Below, in pieces: positions 1 through 7,291 of a stretch of 21,677 nt of DNA. Source of the DNA: an uncultured Collinsella sp. (GTDB lineage: Bacteria; Actinomycetota; Coriobacteriia; Coriobacteriales; Coriobacteriaceae). The stretch covers positions 1 through 21,677 of the forward strand of contig URVZ01000023.1 of the NCBI GenBank assembly GCA_900551365.1, given 5' to 3'. The position numbers and the translations under genes were made by a program. Every line of letters starts with the position of its first letter. Position 1 is the stretch's first letter. The notes beneath the pieces were generated by a model. It had not been told where the DNA came from. It was given only the letters and a program-made list of their open reading frames with translations, and did not search any database.

Positions 1-7
1 CGAGTTC

Positions 8-45
8 CGCACGAGCCGGAGAGCACTTAATGTGCTCTCCGTGCG
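8..45. other. Bulged inverted repeat downstream of dpaL
   Basis: A 9-bp perfect stem (18-26 with 32-40, loop TTAAT) is extended by a 5-bp stem (8-12 with 41-45) across a 5-nt bulge. It lies about 60 nt beyond the dpaL stop codon. No T-tract follows on either strand, so an intrinsic terminator is not well supported. It could be a Rho-assisted 3' end, an RNA-stabilising hairpin or part of a feature cut off by the window edge. Confidence 0.4.
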
Positions 46-104
46 AGCAGGACTGTCCGAGCAGGGAGTAAAGTCCTCCGGCTGCCTCCGGACAGGTCAG
101 TCTG

Positions 105-1319
105 CTAGCAGGTCGGATACTCGCCCTCCCAGACGATGCGACGGTACTGATCCGGGTCCGTGTCACCTTCCGTGGAGAAGCAGAGCACGGAGCTCGTCTT
201 ATCCAGGCCGATGAGCTCTTTGAGCTCGGCGTACTCAGGATCGAGCATGAGGGTCTCGACCAGGCCAGTGGTCACCGCGCCGGACTCGCCGGAGATGACG
301 CGCGGGTCGCCCTTCTCGGGGGCGCCCAGGGTGCGCATGCCGCGAGCGGTGACCCAGTCGGGGCAGGACACGAAGGCGGTGGCATGGTTGCGCAGGATAT
401 CCCAGCCCAGGATGTTGGGCTCGCCGCAGCACAGACCGGCCATGATGGAGGGCATGTCACCGTCCACGATACGCGGATCGCCGTCGCCGGCGGCAGCGCC
501 CTTGTACAGGCAGGCGGCCGGAGCGCACTCGACCACGACGAAGGTGGGCGGGTTATCGGGATACAGGTTGGTGAAGTAGCCCACCACGGCGCCGGCGAGC
601 GAACCCACGCCAGCCTGGACAAACACGTGCGTCGGGCGGTTGATGGCCATCTCGCGCAGCTGCTCGGCAGCCTCGGAAGCCATGGTGCCGTAGCCCTCCA
701 TGATCCAAGACGGGATCTTCTCGTAGCCCTCCCAGGCGGTGTCCTGAACGATGACGCCGCGCTCGCAGGCGTCGGCCTCGGCGGCGGCCATGCGCACGCA
801 CTCGTCGTAGTTGACCTCTTCGATGGTCACCGTTGCGCCCTCGGCGGCGATGTTATCGAAGCGGGGCTTGGTGGAACCCTTGGGCATGTGAACGACGGCC
901 TTCTGGCCCAGCTTGTTGGCAGCCCATGCCACGCCGCGGCCATGATTGCCGTCGGTAGCGGTAAAGAAGGTGGCCTGGCCAAAGTCCTTGGCAAGCTGAT
1001 CGGAGGTCAGGTAATCGAAGGTGCACTCGGCAACGTCCTTGCCGGTCTCGTCGGCAATGTAGTTGGCCATGGCAAACGATCCGCCCAGAACCTTAAAGGC
1101 GTTGAGGCCAAAGCGATAGCTCTCGTCCTTAACGCACAGGTTGGACAGACCCAAGCGCGCAGCCTGACCGTCCAGGCGGGCAAGCGGGGTGACGGTATAT
1201 TGAGGGAACGACTGGTGGAAGGCGCGGGCCTTCTTCACGTGGTCGAGGCTCATGATTCCCAAGTGCTTGTCATCGCTCTTGGGCATCGTGTTGCCCGCCC
1301 ACTGGATCTTATCGGCCAT
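105..1319 (-). CDS. dpaL: 2,3-diaminopropionate ammonia-lyase (YgeX/DpaL)
   Basis: A 404-residue PLP-dependent fold-type II lyase that converts 2,3-diaminopropionate to pyruvate and two ammonia in the cytosol. The PLP lysine is K76 in NAFKVLGG. TATDGNHGRG (D123) and VIVQDTAWEGYEKIP (D193) match the two catalytic aspartate regions of the E. coli enzyme. QAGVGSLAGAVVG is the glycine-rich phosphate-binding loop. Length matches the family (about 400). The start is fixed by AAGGAG 8 nt upstream of the ATG. It is divergent from a PAS-HTH regulator, and the shared 277-bp gap holds AACAAA-N3-TTTGTT dyads. Known biology: YgeX is part of the anaerobic urate-degradation gene set of gut bacteria, so the distant xdh/ygfK/ssnA operon is a likely partner (inference). 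Threonine dehydratase is the main alternative but fits less well. Confidence 0.95.
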   Translation of the reverse strand: MADKIQWAGNTMPKSDDKHLGIMSLDHVKKARAFHQSFPQYTVTPLARLDGQAARLGLSNLCVKDESYRFGLNAFKVLGGSFAMANYIADETGKDVAECTFDYLTSDQLAKDFGQATFFTATDGNHGRGVAWAANKLGQKAVVHMPKGSTKPRFDNIAAEGATVTIEEVNYDECVRMAAAEADACERGVIVQDTAWEGYEKIPSWIMEGYGTMASEAAEQLREMAINRPTHVFVQAGVGSLAGAVVGYFTNLYPDNPPTFVVVECAPAACLYKGAAAGDGDPRIVDGDMPSIMAGLCCGEPNILGWDILRNHATAFVSCPDWVTARGMRTLGAPEKGDPRVISGESGAVTTGLVETLMLDPEYAELKELIGLDKTSSVLCFSTEGDTDPDQYRRIVWEGEYPTC

Positions 1320-1411
1320 ACGGTGAACTCCTTAAGTCCTCTCTTGCCGGCCCCCGCATACGCGTTTCAGCCCATTCCCATTCATGCGACTGAACTTTTA
1401 TGTGGATGCCA

Positions 1412-1477
1412 AACAAAAAGTTTGTTAGCACTGTTCTATCACACTTTTTGCTTGGCAAACCTAACAAATTGTTTGTT
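1412..1477. promoter_or_regulatory. Operator cluster between dpaL and its divergent regulator
   Basis: Two copies of the dyad AACAAA-N3-TTTGTT occur at 1412-1426 and 1463-1477, exactly 51 bp apart (about five helical turns). A third dyad, TTTGC-TTG-GCAAA, sits between them at 1447-1459. In addition, TTTGTTAG (1421-1428) is the reverse complement of CTAACAAA (1461-1468), so the cluster is itself an inverted repeat. The position, spacing and symmetry suggest cooperative or looping binding by a dimeric regulator, most simply the adjacent PAS-HTH protein. No convincing -35/-10 pair was found for either gene, so promoter positions are left open. Confidence 0.6.
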
Positions 1478-1596
1478 GCCGTAATCGGTACCTTTTCGCC
1501 GCCGAACGGTCATGAATTGCCTTGTTGATGGATTTGTTTGCGAACAGATGTGGTTTATGGCAAAGTGTGCCCAAACTAATTTTTAGGAAGGCACCC

Positions 1597-2250
1597 ATGA
1601 CCCCCGCACAGATTGAGTTTTACAAGCGCCTCGCACACGGCCTGGCGCTCCAATTTGGCCCCAACTGCGAAGTCGTCGTCCACGATCTGGAGACCGAGGA
1701 CGTGGACCACTCCATCGTAGTGATCGAAAACGGCCACGTCAGCGGGCGCAAACTGGGTGACGGCCCCAGCCATATTGTGTTTGAGTCCATGCACGAGGGC
1801 AGCACCGACGTACACGACCGCGAGCCGTACCTCACTAAAACCACCGATGGCAAGCTGCTCAAGTCCTCGACCATCTTTATCCGCAACGACGAAGGCAAGC
1901 CCGTCGGCATTTTGGGCATCAACTTTGACATTACGCTTATGAAGGCTTTTGAGCGTTCGCTCGACGCCTTTACCGGCACCGGCGGCACGGGCTATACCGA
2001 GCCCGAGCCCATTACCAAGAACATCGGCGACCTGCTCGAGGACCTGCTGCACGAGTGCGAGCAGTTTGTGGGCAAGCCCGCGGCACTCATGACCAAAGAC
2101 GAGCGCATTCGTGCCATTGGCTACCTCGACCGTCGCGGCGCCTTCCTCATTTCCAAGTCGAGCGAGCGCGCCTGCGAGTTCTTTGGCATCTCCAAGTACA
2201 GCTTCTATAGCTACCTCAATGAGGCCAAGGCGGCGGCCGGCGACAAGTAG
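1597..2250 (+). CDS. YheO-type PAS/HTH transcriptional regulator (dpaL-linked)
   Basis: A 217-residue predicted cytosolic DNA-binding regulator. The N-terminal half, about residues 5-120, matches the YheO-like PAS domain (EVVVHDLE, ISGRK-like VSGRKLGDGPS, KSSTIFIRNDEGKPVGILGINFD). The last 60 residues match the HTH_22 domain typical of YheO/DauR proteins (GAFLISKSSERACEFFGISKYSFYSYL). An in-frame ATG at 1522 exists, but AGGAAGG 6 nt before 1597 and homology beginning at MTPAQIEFYKRL support 1597. The gene is divergent from dpaL across the dyad cluster and probably regulates it and itself (inference). The ligand is unknown; diaminopropionate or a purine-derived metabolite is plausible. A second member of the same family lies at 20890-21546. 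Confidence 0.88.
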   Translation: MTPAQIEFYKRLAHGLALQFGPNCEVVVHDLETEDVDHSIVVIENGHVSGRKLGDGPSHIVFESMHEGSTDVHDREPYLTKTTDGKLLKSSTIFIRNDEGKPVGILGINFDITLMKAFERSLDAFTGTGGTGYTEPEPITKNIGDLLEDLLHECEQFVGKPAALMTKDERIRAIGYLDRRGAFLISKSSERACEFFGISKYSFYSYLNEAKAAAGDK

Positions 2251-2333
2251 GCACTCGCCTGGATTGCCCCTCCCCTTTTGGGTGCGAGTTCTGGAAAGCA
2301 CGAATCCAAGACCGGGCCGCTTGGGAAGTTCCA

Positions 2334-2339
2334 TATAAT
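2334..2339 (+). promoter_or_regulatory. Probable -10 box of the Pro/Ala-rich membrane protein gene
   Basis: A perfect TATAAT lies 34 nt before the ATG at 2374. No good -35 hexamer is visible 16-18 bp upstream (the sequence is GC-rich, around ACCGGG), so the promoter would be weak or activator-dependent. Its position argues against translation starting upstream at the in-frame TTG at 2278. Confidence 0.45.
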
Positions 2340-2373
2340 CGATGTCATTAGTATTTCGAAAGGATGGAACAGA

Positions 2374-3360
2374 ATGGCGTTGAGCAAGGCATCATGCACC
2401 GGTCGCGGATTGATTCCGGCAATTGGTGGACATGTGCACCGCATGTTCGATGAGGGTGAAGACGACCTGTTTTCGCTAAGCCTTGACGACGTGATGGATG
2501 ATCGCCCGTGGACCGCCGACGAACTCATGGGCGGCGGGGATCGCCCGTCAAGCCCCGATCCCACACTTGCGCCTAAGCCCGCATCTGCGCCGACTCCTGC
2601 GCAGTCGCCTGTTTCGACGCCCGCGCCTACGCCCGCACCCACTTCGGCGTCCACGCCCGCTCCCCGCCCCGCAAGCGACCCGTCCGAGACGGCAGCATTT
2701 CTCGCTGCAGCGGCGCAGGGCAAATCGGCCGACAGCACTGTTATGTACAACGCCCAGCAGTTGCCCGTTCCTGCGGCACGCAAGCCTCCGGTCACAAGGC
2801 TCGATGAGCCCGTTGCCCATCAGGTCGCCTACGATTCCTGGGCTGCAGCCGATCTGGATGAGACCTCTACCGGCATGCCGGCGCTCGACGTTCCAGTTAA
2901 TCCGCTTTTTGCCGCCAACACGAGCGCCGCGGACTATGAGGGCGGTGCAGCATATTCCGATTATTCCGATGGCTATGCTGGCACCGGTCGCATCGAGACC
3001 GAGGATTATGGCACCGCATCGAGCGATTATCTCAACGATCCGTACGCTGCCACGCCTGCACCGGAATATGACCCGGAGGCCGCGTCTGCGCCGGCGTATA
3101 CCAAAAGCACGGGCGAAGAGCGCTTCGCCGATTATTACGCCGAGGAAAAGGCGCTGCGTTTCTCGGAATTTCCGCAGGCAGTCAAGGTTGCCTTTATCGC
3201 CATTATCATTGCCCTGCTCGGCGTCATTGCGTTTGAGGGATTCCAGCTGTTCCGCGGCCCCACCCAAGCGGAGTCGGAAACCCAGCAAAAAGAGGACGAT
3301 AACGAGTATCTGGACATCAACACCCTCAAGGGCGACCCCAACGACGAGGACGACGAGTAA
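2374..3360 (+). CDS. Pro/Ala-rich single-pass membrane protein of unknown function
   Basis: A 328-residue protein that I do not recognise as a named family. In order it has an acidic N-terminal stretch (FDEGEDDLFSLSLDDVMDD), a Pro/Ala/Ser/Thr low-complexity region at about 63-101, a Tyr/Asp/Ala-rich central part, one hydrophobic helix at about 270-293 (VAFIAIIIALLGVIAFEGF) and a short, highly acidic C-terminal tail ending in DEDDE. There is no N-terminal signal peptide. The single late helix suggests a long cytoplasmic N-region and a short outer tail, but topology is inferred. The ATG at 2374 is chosen because AGGA precedes it by 9 nt and TATAAT lies at 2334; an ATG at 2443 (305 residues) is an alternative. 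It follows the regulator by 123 nt and probably has its own promoter. A cell-envelope or division-associated role is possible but unproven. Confidence 0.75.
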   Translation: MALSKASCTGRGLIPAIGGHVHRMFDEGEDDLFSLSLDDVMDDRPWTADELMGGGDRPSSPDPTLAPKPASAPTPAQSPVSTPAPTPAPTSASTPAPRPASDPSETAAFLAAAAQGKSADSTVMYNAQQLPVPAARKPPVTRLDEPVAHQVAYDSWAAADLDETSTGMPALDVPVNPLFAANTSAADYEGGAAYSDYSDGYAGTGRIETEDYGTASSDYLNDPYAATPAPEYDPEAASAPAYTKSTGEERFADYYAEEKALRFSEFPQAVKVAFIAIIIALLGVIAFEGFQLFRGPTQAESETQQKEDDNEYLDINTLKGDPNDEDDE

Positions 3361-3458
3361 CAGATGCCGAAAACTGAGGGCCGTAAACCAAATCAAGCGA
3401 CTCGCGGGATTGTGGGGGCGTAGACGGGCGAATGGGCCATCGACGATTTTGAGCTGGC

Positions 3459-3486
3459 AAGGGCCGGGAATTAGATTCCCGGCCTT
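3459..3486. terminator. Stem-loop between convergent genes
   Basis: GGCCGGGAAT (3462-3471) pairs perfectly with ATTCCCGGCC (3475-3484) around a 3-nt TAG loop, extended by a G-T and an A-T pair. It lies between two convergent genes ending at 3360 and 3491, where a bidirectional terminator is expected. T-tracts on both sides are poor, so efficiency is uncertain. Confidence 0.6.
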
Positions 3487-3490
3487 CAAC

Positions 3491-5614
3491 CTAGCACTGC
3501 TTTATGAGATCGAGCACCGCAGGAATGTCATCGGCGTTCCGAAGCGCAACGTAAGTGGGTAAGCCCGGGCCAAATCCGCCCTGTGCGCGTTTGTCCTGAC
3601 ACATGTCCTCTGGATCAATTAGGTCGTCCACGCTCTTTGCCAGGCCAACGGCGATCCAACCACCGTTGCTGGTCCTGCCTTCTAGCACGGCATGCAGTTT
3701 TCGCTTGCCCGACCTGAGTCCTACATAGTACTTGGCTATATAGGACTCCCACGAAGGATTACCACTCAGAACAGACTCGCGCACCTCATCGAAAAGCTTC
3801 TGGTTGAGTCCGCCTTCGGCAAAAGTGGGGTGATTCTCCTGCAGAGTCCAAATAGGCGCCTCGTCAGACTCCCCGCGAGAAGGACGGTACTTGTCGACGA
3901 CGTCTGCCGGGAGGTCGGGATACTTCCATATCTCGCACGCTTCTTTCGCCAGCTCGTCCGCGCGCTGCCCAATCTCTTCCTCACCCCATTTTTCATGCGA
4001 GACAATCGATTTGTTTAGGTAGAGCGGGCTGCACTTAAATCCGACGTCAGGCAGATTGAGCTTGTCCGAGAACGACCGGTTTGAGTACTCCTGGTTGTAT
4101 CCCGTCAGCGTAAGATTTCCCAAGTTGTTGCACAGCCTGTCGTGGACGTCTTCCCAGTTCTCACCAAGCGATTCCTTCCAGCCGTGCTCATCATCGATCG
4201 TCTGGGGCATGATGTGCTCGATCTGGTAATCGTCGGCTGAGATGGACTCCTTCGGGTGGTGCCAGTTCTCCATGCGTTCCAGGTAATAGCGCTTTTTAGA
4301 GAAGCGGTTGTAGCAGTCACGCGTCTTAAACTCCTCGACAAAATGCTCGTCTGTCGGAAAGTATGCGGTCATACCGCTGCTGTGGATAAGGAGCATCGCC
4401 GTAACGTACTCCTCGATATCGTCCTGCTGCTCGAGATTGCGATACATGCCGGCAAAGAAATTATTTAGGCCCGTGGTAAGTCTGCCGCAAACCGCTCGCC
4501 TGAACAGAAACGACTCGATAGTCTCGCAGATACGTAAAAACGCATTGCGGTCTAGTCCATTCCCCTCGTAAACCGAATAAAGCAACATTAAGAGGGGCCT
4601 TATCTGCTTCACGTCGAGGCTTACGATTCTGCCGAACACTCGGCGCAGTCCGTCGTCCTTCTCCTTACCAAGGAACAGACTGGCGTATCTATGTGCATAC
4701 CCGCGCAGCTCCTTAAGCAGGCCCTCGGTGTCACCATCGTAGTCGTCGGCGAAATAGCGCTTAAACTCGTAGTAGGCCTCGTTCTCCTTCGGCATCCTAT
4801 TGGGAACTTTAAGCCACAGCCAGTACCAGATAAATGCATTGAACTCGTCCTCGCCGCCTTTTCCGAACAAGCACTCGAGTGGATGCCAATAACCCTCATA
4901 AAGCTTGGTCTGTTCGTCGTTGGGAAGCGACATTAGAACGTAGTTACGGATGAGGTCAATGGGCGTGAGCGGCTTGCCCTTGGAGTTCATGGACTCAAAT
5001 ATGAGCTGGGCATTATCAACGCCAGCGGTGAGCTTAGTGTCGATGACCTGCACGCGGTTTAGCCCCGCCCAAAGCCTTGCAGGGTCGAATGATTTCCCGT
5101 GCATCTTTTCACGGAAGAACGCATGGTTTTCGACAATGCGATCCGATTTTTCATCTGGCACGGGAGCCCCAGACATGATGGAGAACAGCGTCTCTTTATC
5201 GTCCTGCGAGAGCACCAGCTTGTAGCGTGCCAGACCGTTGTAGTCGTCATCGTTAAAGAGGTAATTTTTCCTCAGCGCCGAGATTTTGAGGTCGCCAAGG
5301 AAGCCAGCCTTGTCGGGGTTGCTCTCCAAATAGTCAGCCAAAGCTGCAATCATCAACGAAAACGTCGTCATGCGCTGCTGTCCGTCAATCAGAGGCACGC
5401 GCGAAATGCTCGTGGCAGAGCTCTCGGACTCGGGGATATAAAGCATTGACCCCACGAAGTGCGATACGCCATCACGACCCGCTCGCATGACGTCATCCCA
5501 AAGCACCTCGCACTCTTTTACACTCCACGAGTAAACTCGCTGGTACACGGGAATGACGAACTGCATCTTCGCCACGCCCATAAGGTCGAGTAGATTTGCC
5601 TCGGTTGCTTTCAT
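3491..5614 (-). CDS. GmrSD-like DUF262/DUF1524 nuclease with C-terminal DUF5655-like domain
   Basis: A 707-residue protein. The DUF262 (GmrS-like) part has IPVYQRVYSW at about 21-30 and the diagnostic DGQQR at 77-81, used for nucleotide binding or hydrolysis in this family. The DUF1524 (GmrD-like) HNH part has YQIEHIMPQT near 462-470 and NNLGNLTLTGYNQ near 495-508. The last 115 residues (LFDEVRESVLS to VLDLIKQC) resemble DUF5655. Single-chain GmrSD proteins are type IV restriction enzymes that cut modified phage DNA, so anti-phage defence is the expected role. The start at 5614 is preferred over the in-frame 5692 because AAAGGGG lies 11 nt upstream and family homology starts at MKATEANLLDLMGV. 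It stands alone; its upstream gap holds a 10-bp inverted repeat, and it converges on a terminator. Confidence 0.87.
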   Translation of the reverse strand: MKATEANLLDLMGVAKMQFVIPVYQRVYSWSVKECEVLWDDVMRAGRDGVSHFVGSMLYIPESESSATSISRVPLIDGQQRMTTFSLMIAALADYLESNPDKAGFLGDLKISALRKNYLFNDDDYNGLARYKLVLSQDDKETLFSIMSGAPVPDEKSDRIVENHAFFREKMHGKSFDPARLWAGLNRVQVIDTKLTAGVDNAQLIFESMNSKGKPLTPIDLIRNYVLMSLPNDEQTKLYEGYWHPLECLFGKGGEDEFNAFIWYWLWLKVPNRMPKENEAYYEFKRYFADDYDGDTEGLLKELRGYAHRYASLFLGKEKDDGLRRVFGRIVSLDVKQIRPLLMLLYSVYEGNGLDRNAFLRICETIESFLFRRAVCGRLTTGLNNFFAGMYRNLEQQDDIEEYVTAMLLIHSSGMTAYFPTDEHFVEEFKTRDCYNRFSKKRYYLERMENWHHPKESISADDYQIEHIMPQTIDDEHGWKESLGENWEDVHDRLCNNLGNLTLTGYNQEYSNRSFSDKLNLPDVGFKCSPLYLNKSIVSHEKWGEEEIGQRADELAKEACEIWKYPDLPADVVDKYRPSRGESDEAPIWTLQENHPTFAEGGLNQKLFDEVRESVLSGNPSWESYIAKYYVGLRSGKRKLHAVLEGRTSNGGWIAVGLAKSVDDLIDPEDMCQDKRAQGGFGPGLPTYVALRNADDIPAVLDLIKQC

Positions 5615-5805
5615 TTGCGATTGTCCCCTTTCTTGTTTACGCCGCTTGCGGTCAGTCCTCCACTGAACGAAAGGCGCTAAAGACCAGAGCATCGAAGCAC
5701 TGGAGCAACCGGGATGCTCATATCGTTAGATTCTACAACGAAAGCAAACACTTACGCCGTCATGGTGGCGCGCGATCGCTGCACGCCACTCCCCAAAATC
5801 ATACG

Positions 5806-5843
5806 ATGTCAAAAGACTGACACTTGTGTATGCCTTTTGACAT
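5806..5843. promoter_or_regulatory. 10-bp inverted repeat between exonuclease and GmrSD-like genes
   Basis: ATGTCAAAAG (5806-5815) is an exact reverse complement of CTTTTGACAT (5834-5843), separated by 18 nt; a flanking G-T and C-G pair could extend the stem. It sits just after the exonuclease stop and about 190 bp before the GmrSD-like start, both leftward. It could be an operator for the nuclease gene or a terminator for the exonuclease. On the minus strand only GATTTTG follows about 11 nt later, so the terminator case is weak. Confidence 0.4.
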
Positions 5844-5853
5844 TGCCACAGTC

Positions 5854-6543
5854 TTACGGGCTTCTTGTCTCATATGCCAAGAGCGGATATCTAGATCGCT
5901 GCCCCTCCCGCCCAAAGGAGCTCGACAAGAACTGATCGAAGGGCAAATCAGACATCGAGCAAGTCGCCGACCTGCACTCAGCCTCGACAAGTGGCATCGA
6001 ACACAAGCTCACCGGCATAAAGCTTGCGTTAAAACCAAAACACGTTGCCGCGTCGCCCAACGAGACGCACCCGTGGCTTCCCACGTCCATAATCGAGGTG
6101 TAAAACGCCTGCAGGTCAGCCCAGTCCGTAGGAAATGCGGAAAGGTCGATATGTTTTGCCTGGCACTCGGTCAAAAGCTGTCGCCGGTCCGCCCCGCTCC
6201 AGCAAACCACCTGGGCGGAGTAGCGACCGATCCAATCGCTTAGCCTTTTAATCACCATGTAGAGCGGATCGGCCATCGCGGTATCCACGGCTGATATCCC
6301 CGTAAGCTCGCGGACGGGAAACGCAACGCCTTCGGTAAATTCCGTCTGCACAAACTGCGAGAACTCGCCCATAACGTTGCCGTGGTAATCGAGCTTGACG
6401 GCACCGACCTCGATAATCTCATTGTGCAGCCCACGGCGCTGGCGCTGCTTTGGCACCGGCGCAAACTCAAAGTCCAGCACGATCTGGCGCGCAAAGTTCG
6501 TCGTATCGATAGCCGAGATACACGGCGTCTTTTCAGCTGACAC
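5854..6543 (-). CDS. DEDDh-type 3'-5' exonuclease, C-terminal motif degenerate
   Basis: A 229-residue protein from a GTG start (6543) preceded by GGAGAAAGG. The Exo I motif is VLDFEF (D24, E26), followed by NEIIEVGAVKLD. ELTGIS and the Exo II region CWSGADRRQ (D119) match the KapD/ERI-1-like branch of DEDDh exonucleases, which trim DNA or RNA 3' ends. The Exo III motif, normally H-x4-D near residues 181-187, reads SLCSMPLVEAECRSA, so the His and Asp are absent. The last 45 residues (ending SRYPLLAYETRSP) look like non-family sequence. This suggests erosion or a frameshift near 5990-6010, though neither alternative frame restores a clean motif. A nuclease partner for the neighbouring GmrSD-like gene is possible. 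Activity is doubtful. Confidence 0.65.
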   Translation of the reverse strand: MSAEKTPCISAIDTTNFARQIVLDFEFAPVPKQRQRRGLHNEIIEVGAVKLDYHGNVMGEFSQFVQTEFTEGVAFPVRELTGISAVDTAMADPLYMVIKRLSDWIGRYSAQVVCWSGADRRQLLTECQAKHIDLSAFPTDWADLQAFYTSIMDVGSHGCVSLGDAATCFGFNASFMPVSLCSMPLVEAECRSATCSMSDLPFDQFLSSSFGREGQRSRYPLLAYETRSP

Positions 6544-6717
6544 GGTTAGGGCCTTTCTCCGTTGCTTGCCGCTTGTTACATAAGCGGCTACATTGCCGTA
6601 AGGATAAGCGCCCGTGCGGACATGAAAGTGGGGCGCAATACCATGCGCCAGGCACACGCCATGCAGACGGCCCCAAGAGAGTTGCCCGCTCTATTCAAAT
6701 GCATGAAAAAGATTTAG

Positions 6718-6750
6718 GCCCGGTGACTTGAATCAGCGGTCATCCCGGGC
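6718..6750 (-). terminator. Possible leftward terminator hairpin
   Basis: GCCCGG-TGAC (6718-6727) pairs with GTCA-TC-CCGGGC (6739-6750) with a 2-nt bulge and an 11-nt loop. On the minus strand it is followed by CTAAATCTTTTT. No leftward gene is recognised immediately upstream, so it would end either read-through from the ATPase gene or an unannotated antisense RNA opposite the small peptide gene. Confidence 0.35.
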
Positions 6751-6901
6751 CCATCAATATGCAGTGTACCTACAGAGGGCTGGTTAATCAAACGGGCTTT
6801 CGGTGACGAAGACCTGCGCGTCTAGCCCCAATCGCCCAGCGCCGTCTTCTGCCGCCCTTACGAAAGGCTGCTATTCGAGGGAATCACGTTGCTGTTATTA
6901 T

Positions 6902-6915
6902 CGAACATATATTCG
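6902..6915. promoter_or_regulatory. LexA-like (SOS) box upstream of the small peptide
   Basis: CGAACATATATTCG differs at one position from the actinobacterial/Bacillus-type SOS consensus CGAAC-N4-GTTCG. It lies about 90 bp before the peptide ATG. A TAGAAT -10-like hexamer is at 6936-6941, and a poor -35-like TTCGTA at 6912-6917 overlaps the box. Repression by LexA would be geometrically plausible; this is inference from the motif alone. Confidence 0.5.
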
Positions 6916-7005
6916 TATTTATGACCGCGCTTTGATAGAATGGCAGTTGTTGACGGCAGTTCCATGTGCCGGGCAGCGCCCTCCATGCGACGGGAGGTGA
7001 TGCCC

Positions 7006-7131
7006 ATGACCGATCTGATTGATTTCGTGAAGCTCCTGACCGCTTTGGTCTCGCTCCTCACGGCGCTTATCGGACTTTCCGAGGCACTTAAGCAGCGTAC
7101 GAAGCAAAAGAAGAGGGGTCGACGCCGTTAA
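7006..7131 (+). CDS. 41-residue hydrophobic peptide with basic tail (toxin-like)
   Basis: The peptide has one predicted membrane helix at about residues 6-27, containing a near-exact heptad duplication (LLTALVS then LLTALIG), and a strongly basic C-terminus (KQRTKQKKRGRRR). A near-consensus GGGAGGTGA ribosome binding site ends a few bases before the ATG at 7006 and decides this start over upstream in-frame ATGs. The layout of short hydrophobic helix, charged tail, strong RBS and preceding SOS-like box recalls type I toxins such as TisB or holin-like toxins, but I recognise no named family. A CGCCGTTA/TAACGGCG inverted repeat overlaps the stop codon. No antisense RNA antitoxin is demonstrated. 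A spurious open frame is the main alternative. Confidence 0.55.
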   Translation: MTDLIDFVKLLTALVSLLTALIGLSEALKQRTKQKKRGRRR

Positions 7132-7161
7132 GGCATTGACCCCTTGAACTAAGTAACGGCG
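7123..7161 (+). terminator. Inverted repeat overlapping the end of the small peptide gene
   Basis: CGCCGTTA (7123-7130) pairs perfectly with TAACGGCG (7154-7161) around a 23-nt loop, and the left arm includes part of the TAA stop codon. A second weak stem, GCCCAG/TTGGGC, follows at about 7164-7184. There is no clear T-tract, so this may be a weak terminator or an RNA structure affecting the small transcript. Confidence 0.3.
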
Positions 7162-7291
7162 CTGCCCAGCTATCACCCTTGGGCTGCCATCGACTTTATT
7201 CTACCTACGGTTGCCAGGTTTAACAAATGAATTTTCAGTAATGGAGCCTCGGAGCCCGCTCGCTCAACCACCTGGTCATCGGATTAGCCGG

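Larger units (their letters stand above)
6544..7005. other. Gene-poor gap before the small membrane peptide
   Basis: No convincing gene was found here. It holds the leftward exonuclease 5' region, a stem-loop at 6718-6750, a LexA-like dyad at 6902-6915 and a possible promoter for the peptide at 7006. Short open frames on both strands lack ribosome binding sites and family resemblance. Confidence 0.5.

Noticed and set aside
1..104. A tRNA (including tRNA-Sec) suggested by nested stems near the window start
   Set aside because: No cloverleaf, anticodon loop or T-loop GTTCRA sequence could be fitted on either strand.
1522..1596. Upstream in-frame ATG for the dpaL-linked regulator
   Set aside because: No RBS before 1522 and no family homology in the extra 25 residues; AGGAAGG precedes 1597.
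6803..7061. Open frames of 60-70 codons on both strands around the SOS-like box
   Set aside because: No RBS, no hydrophobic or conserved pattern; they overlap the regulatory region of the better-supported 41-residue peptide.
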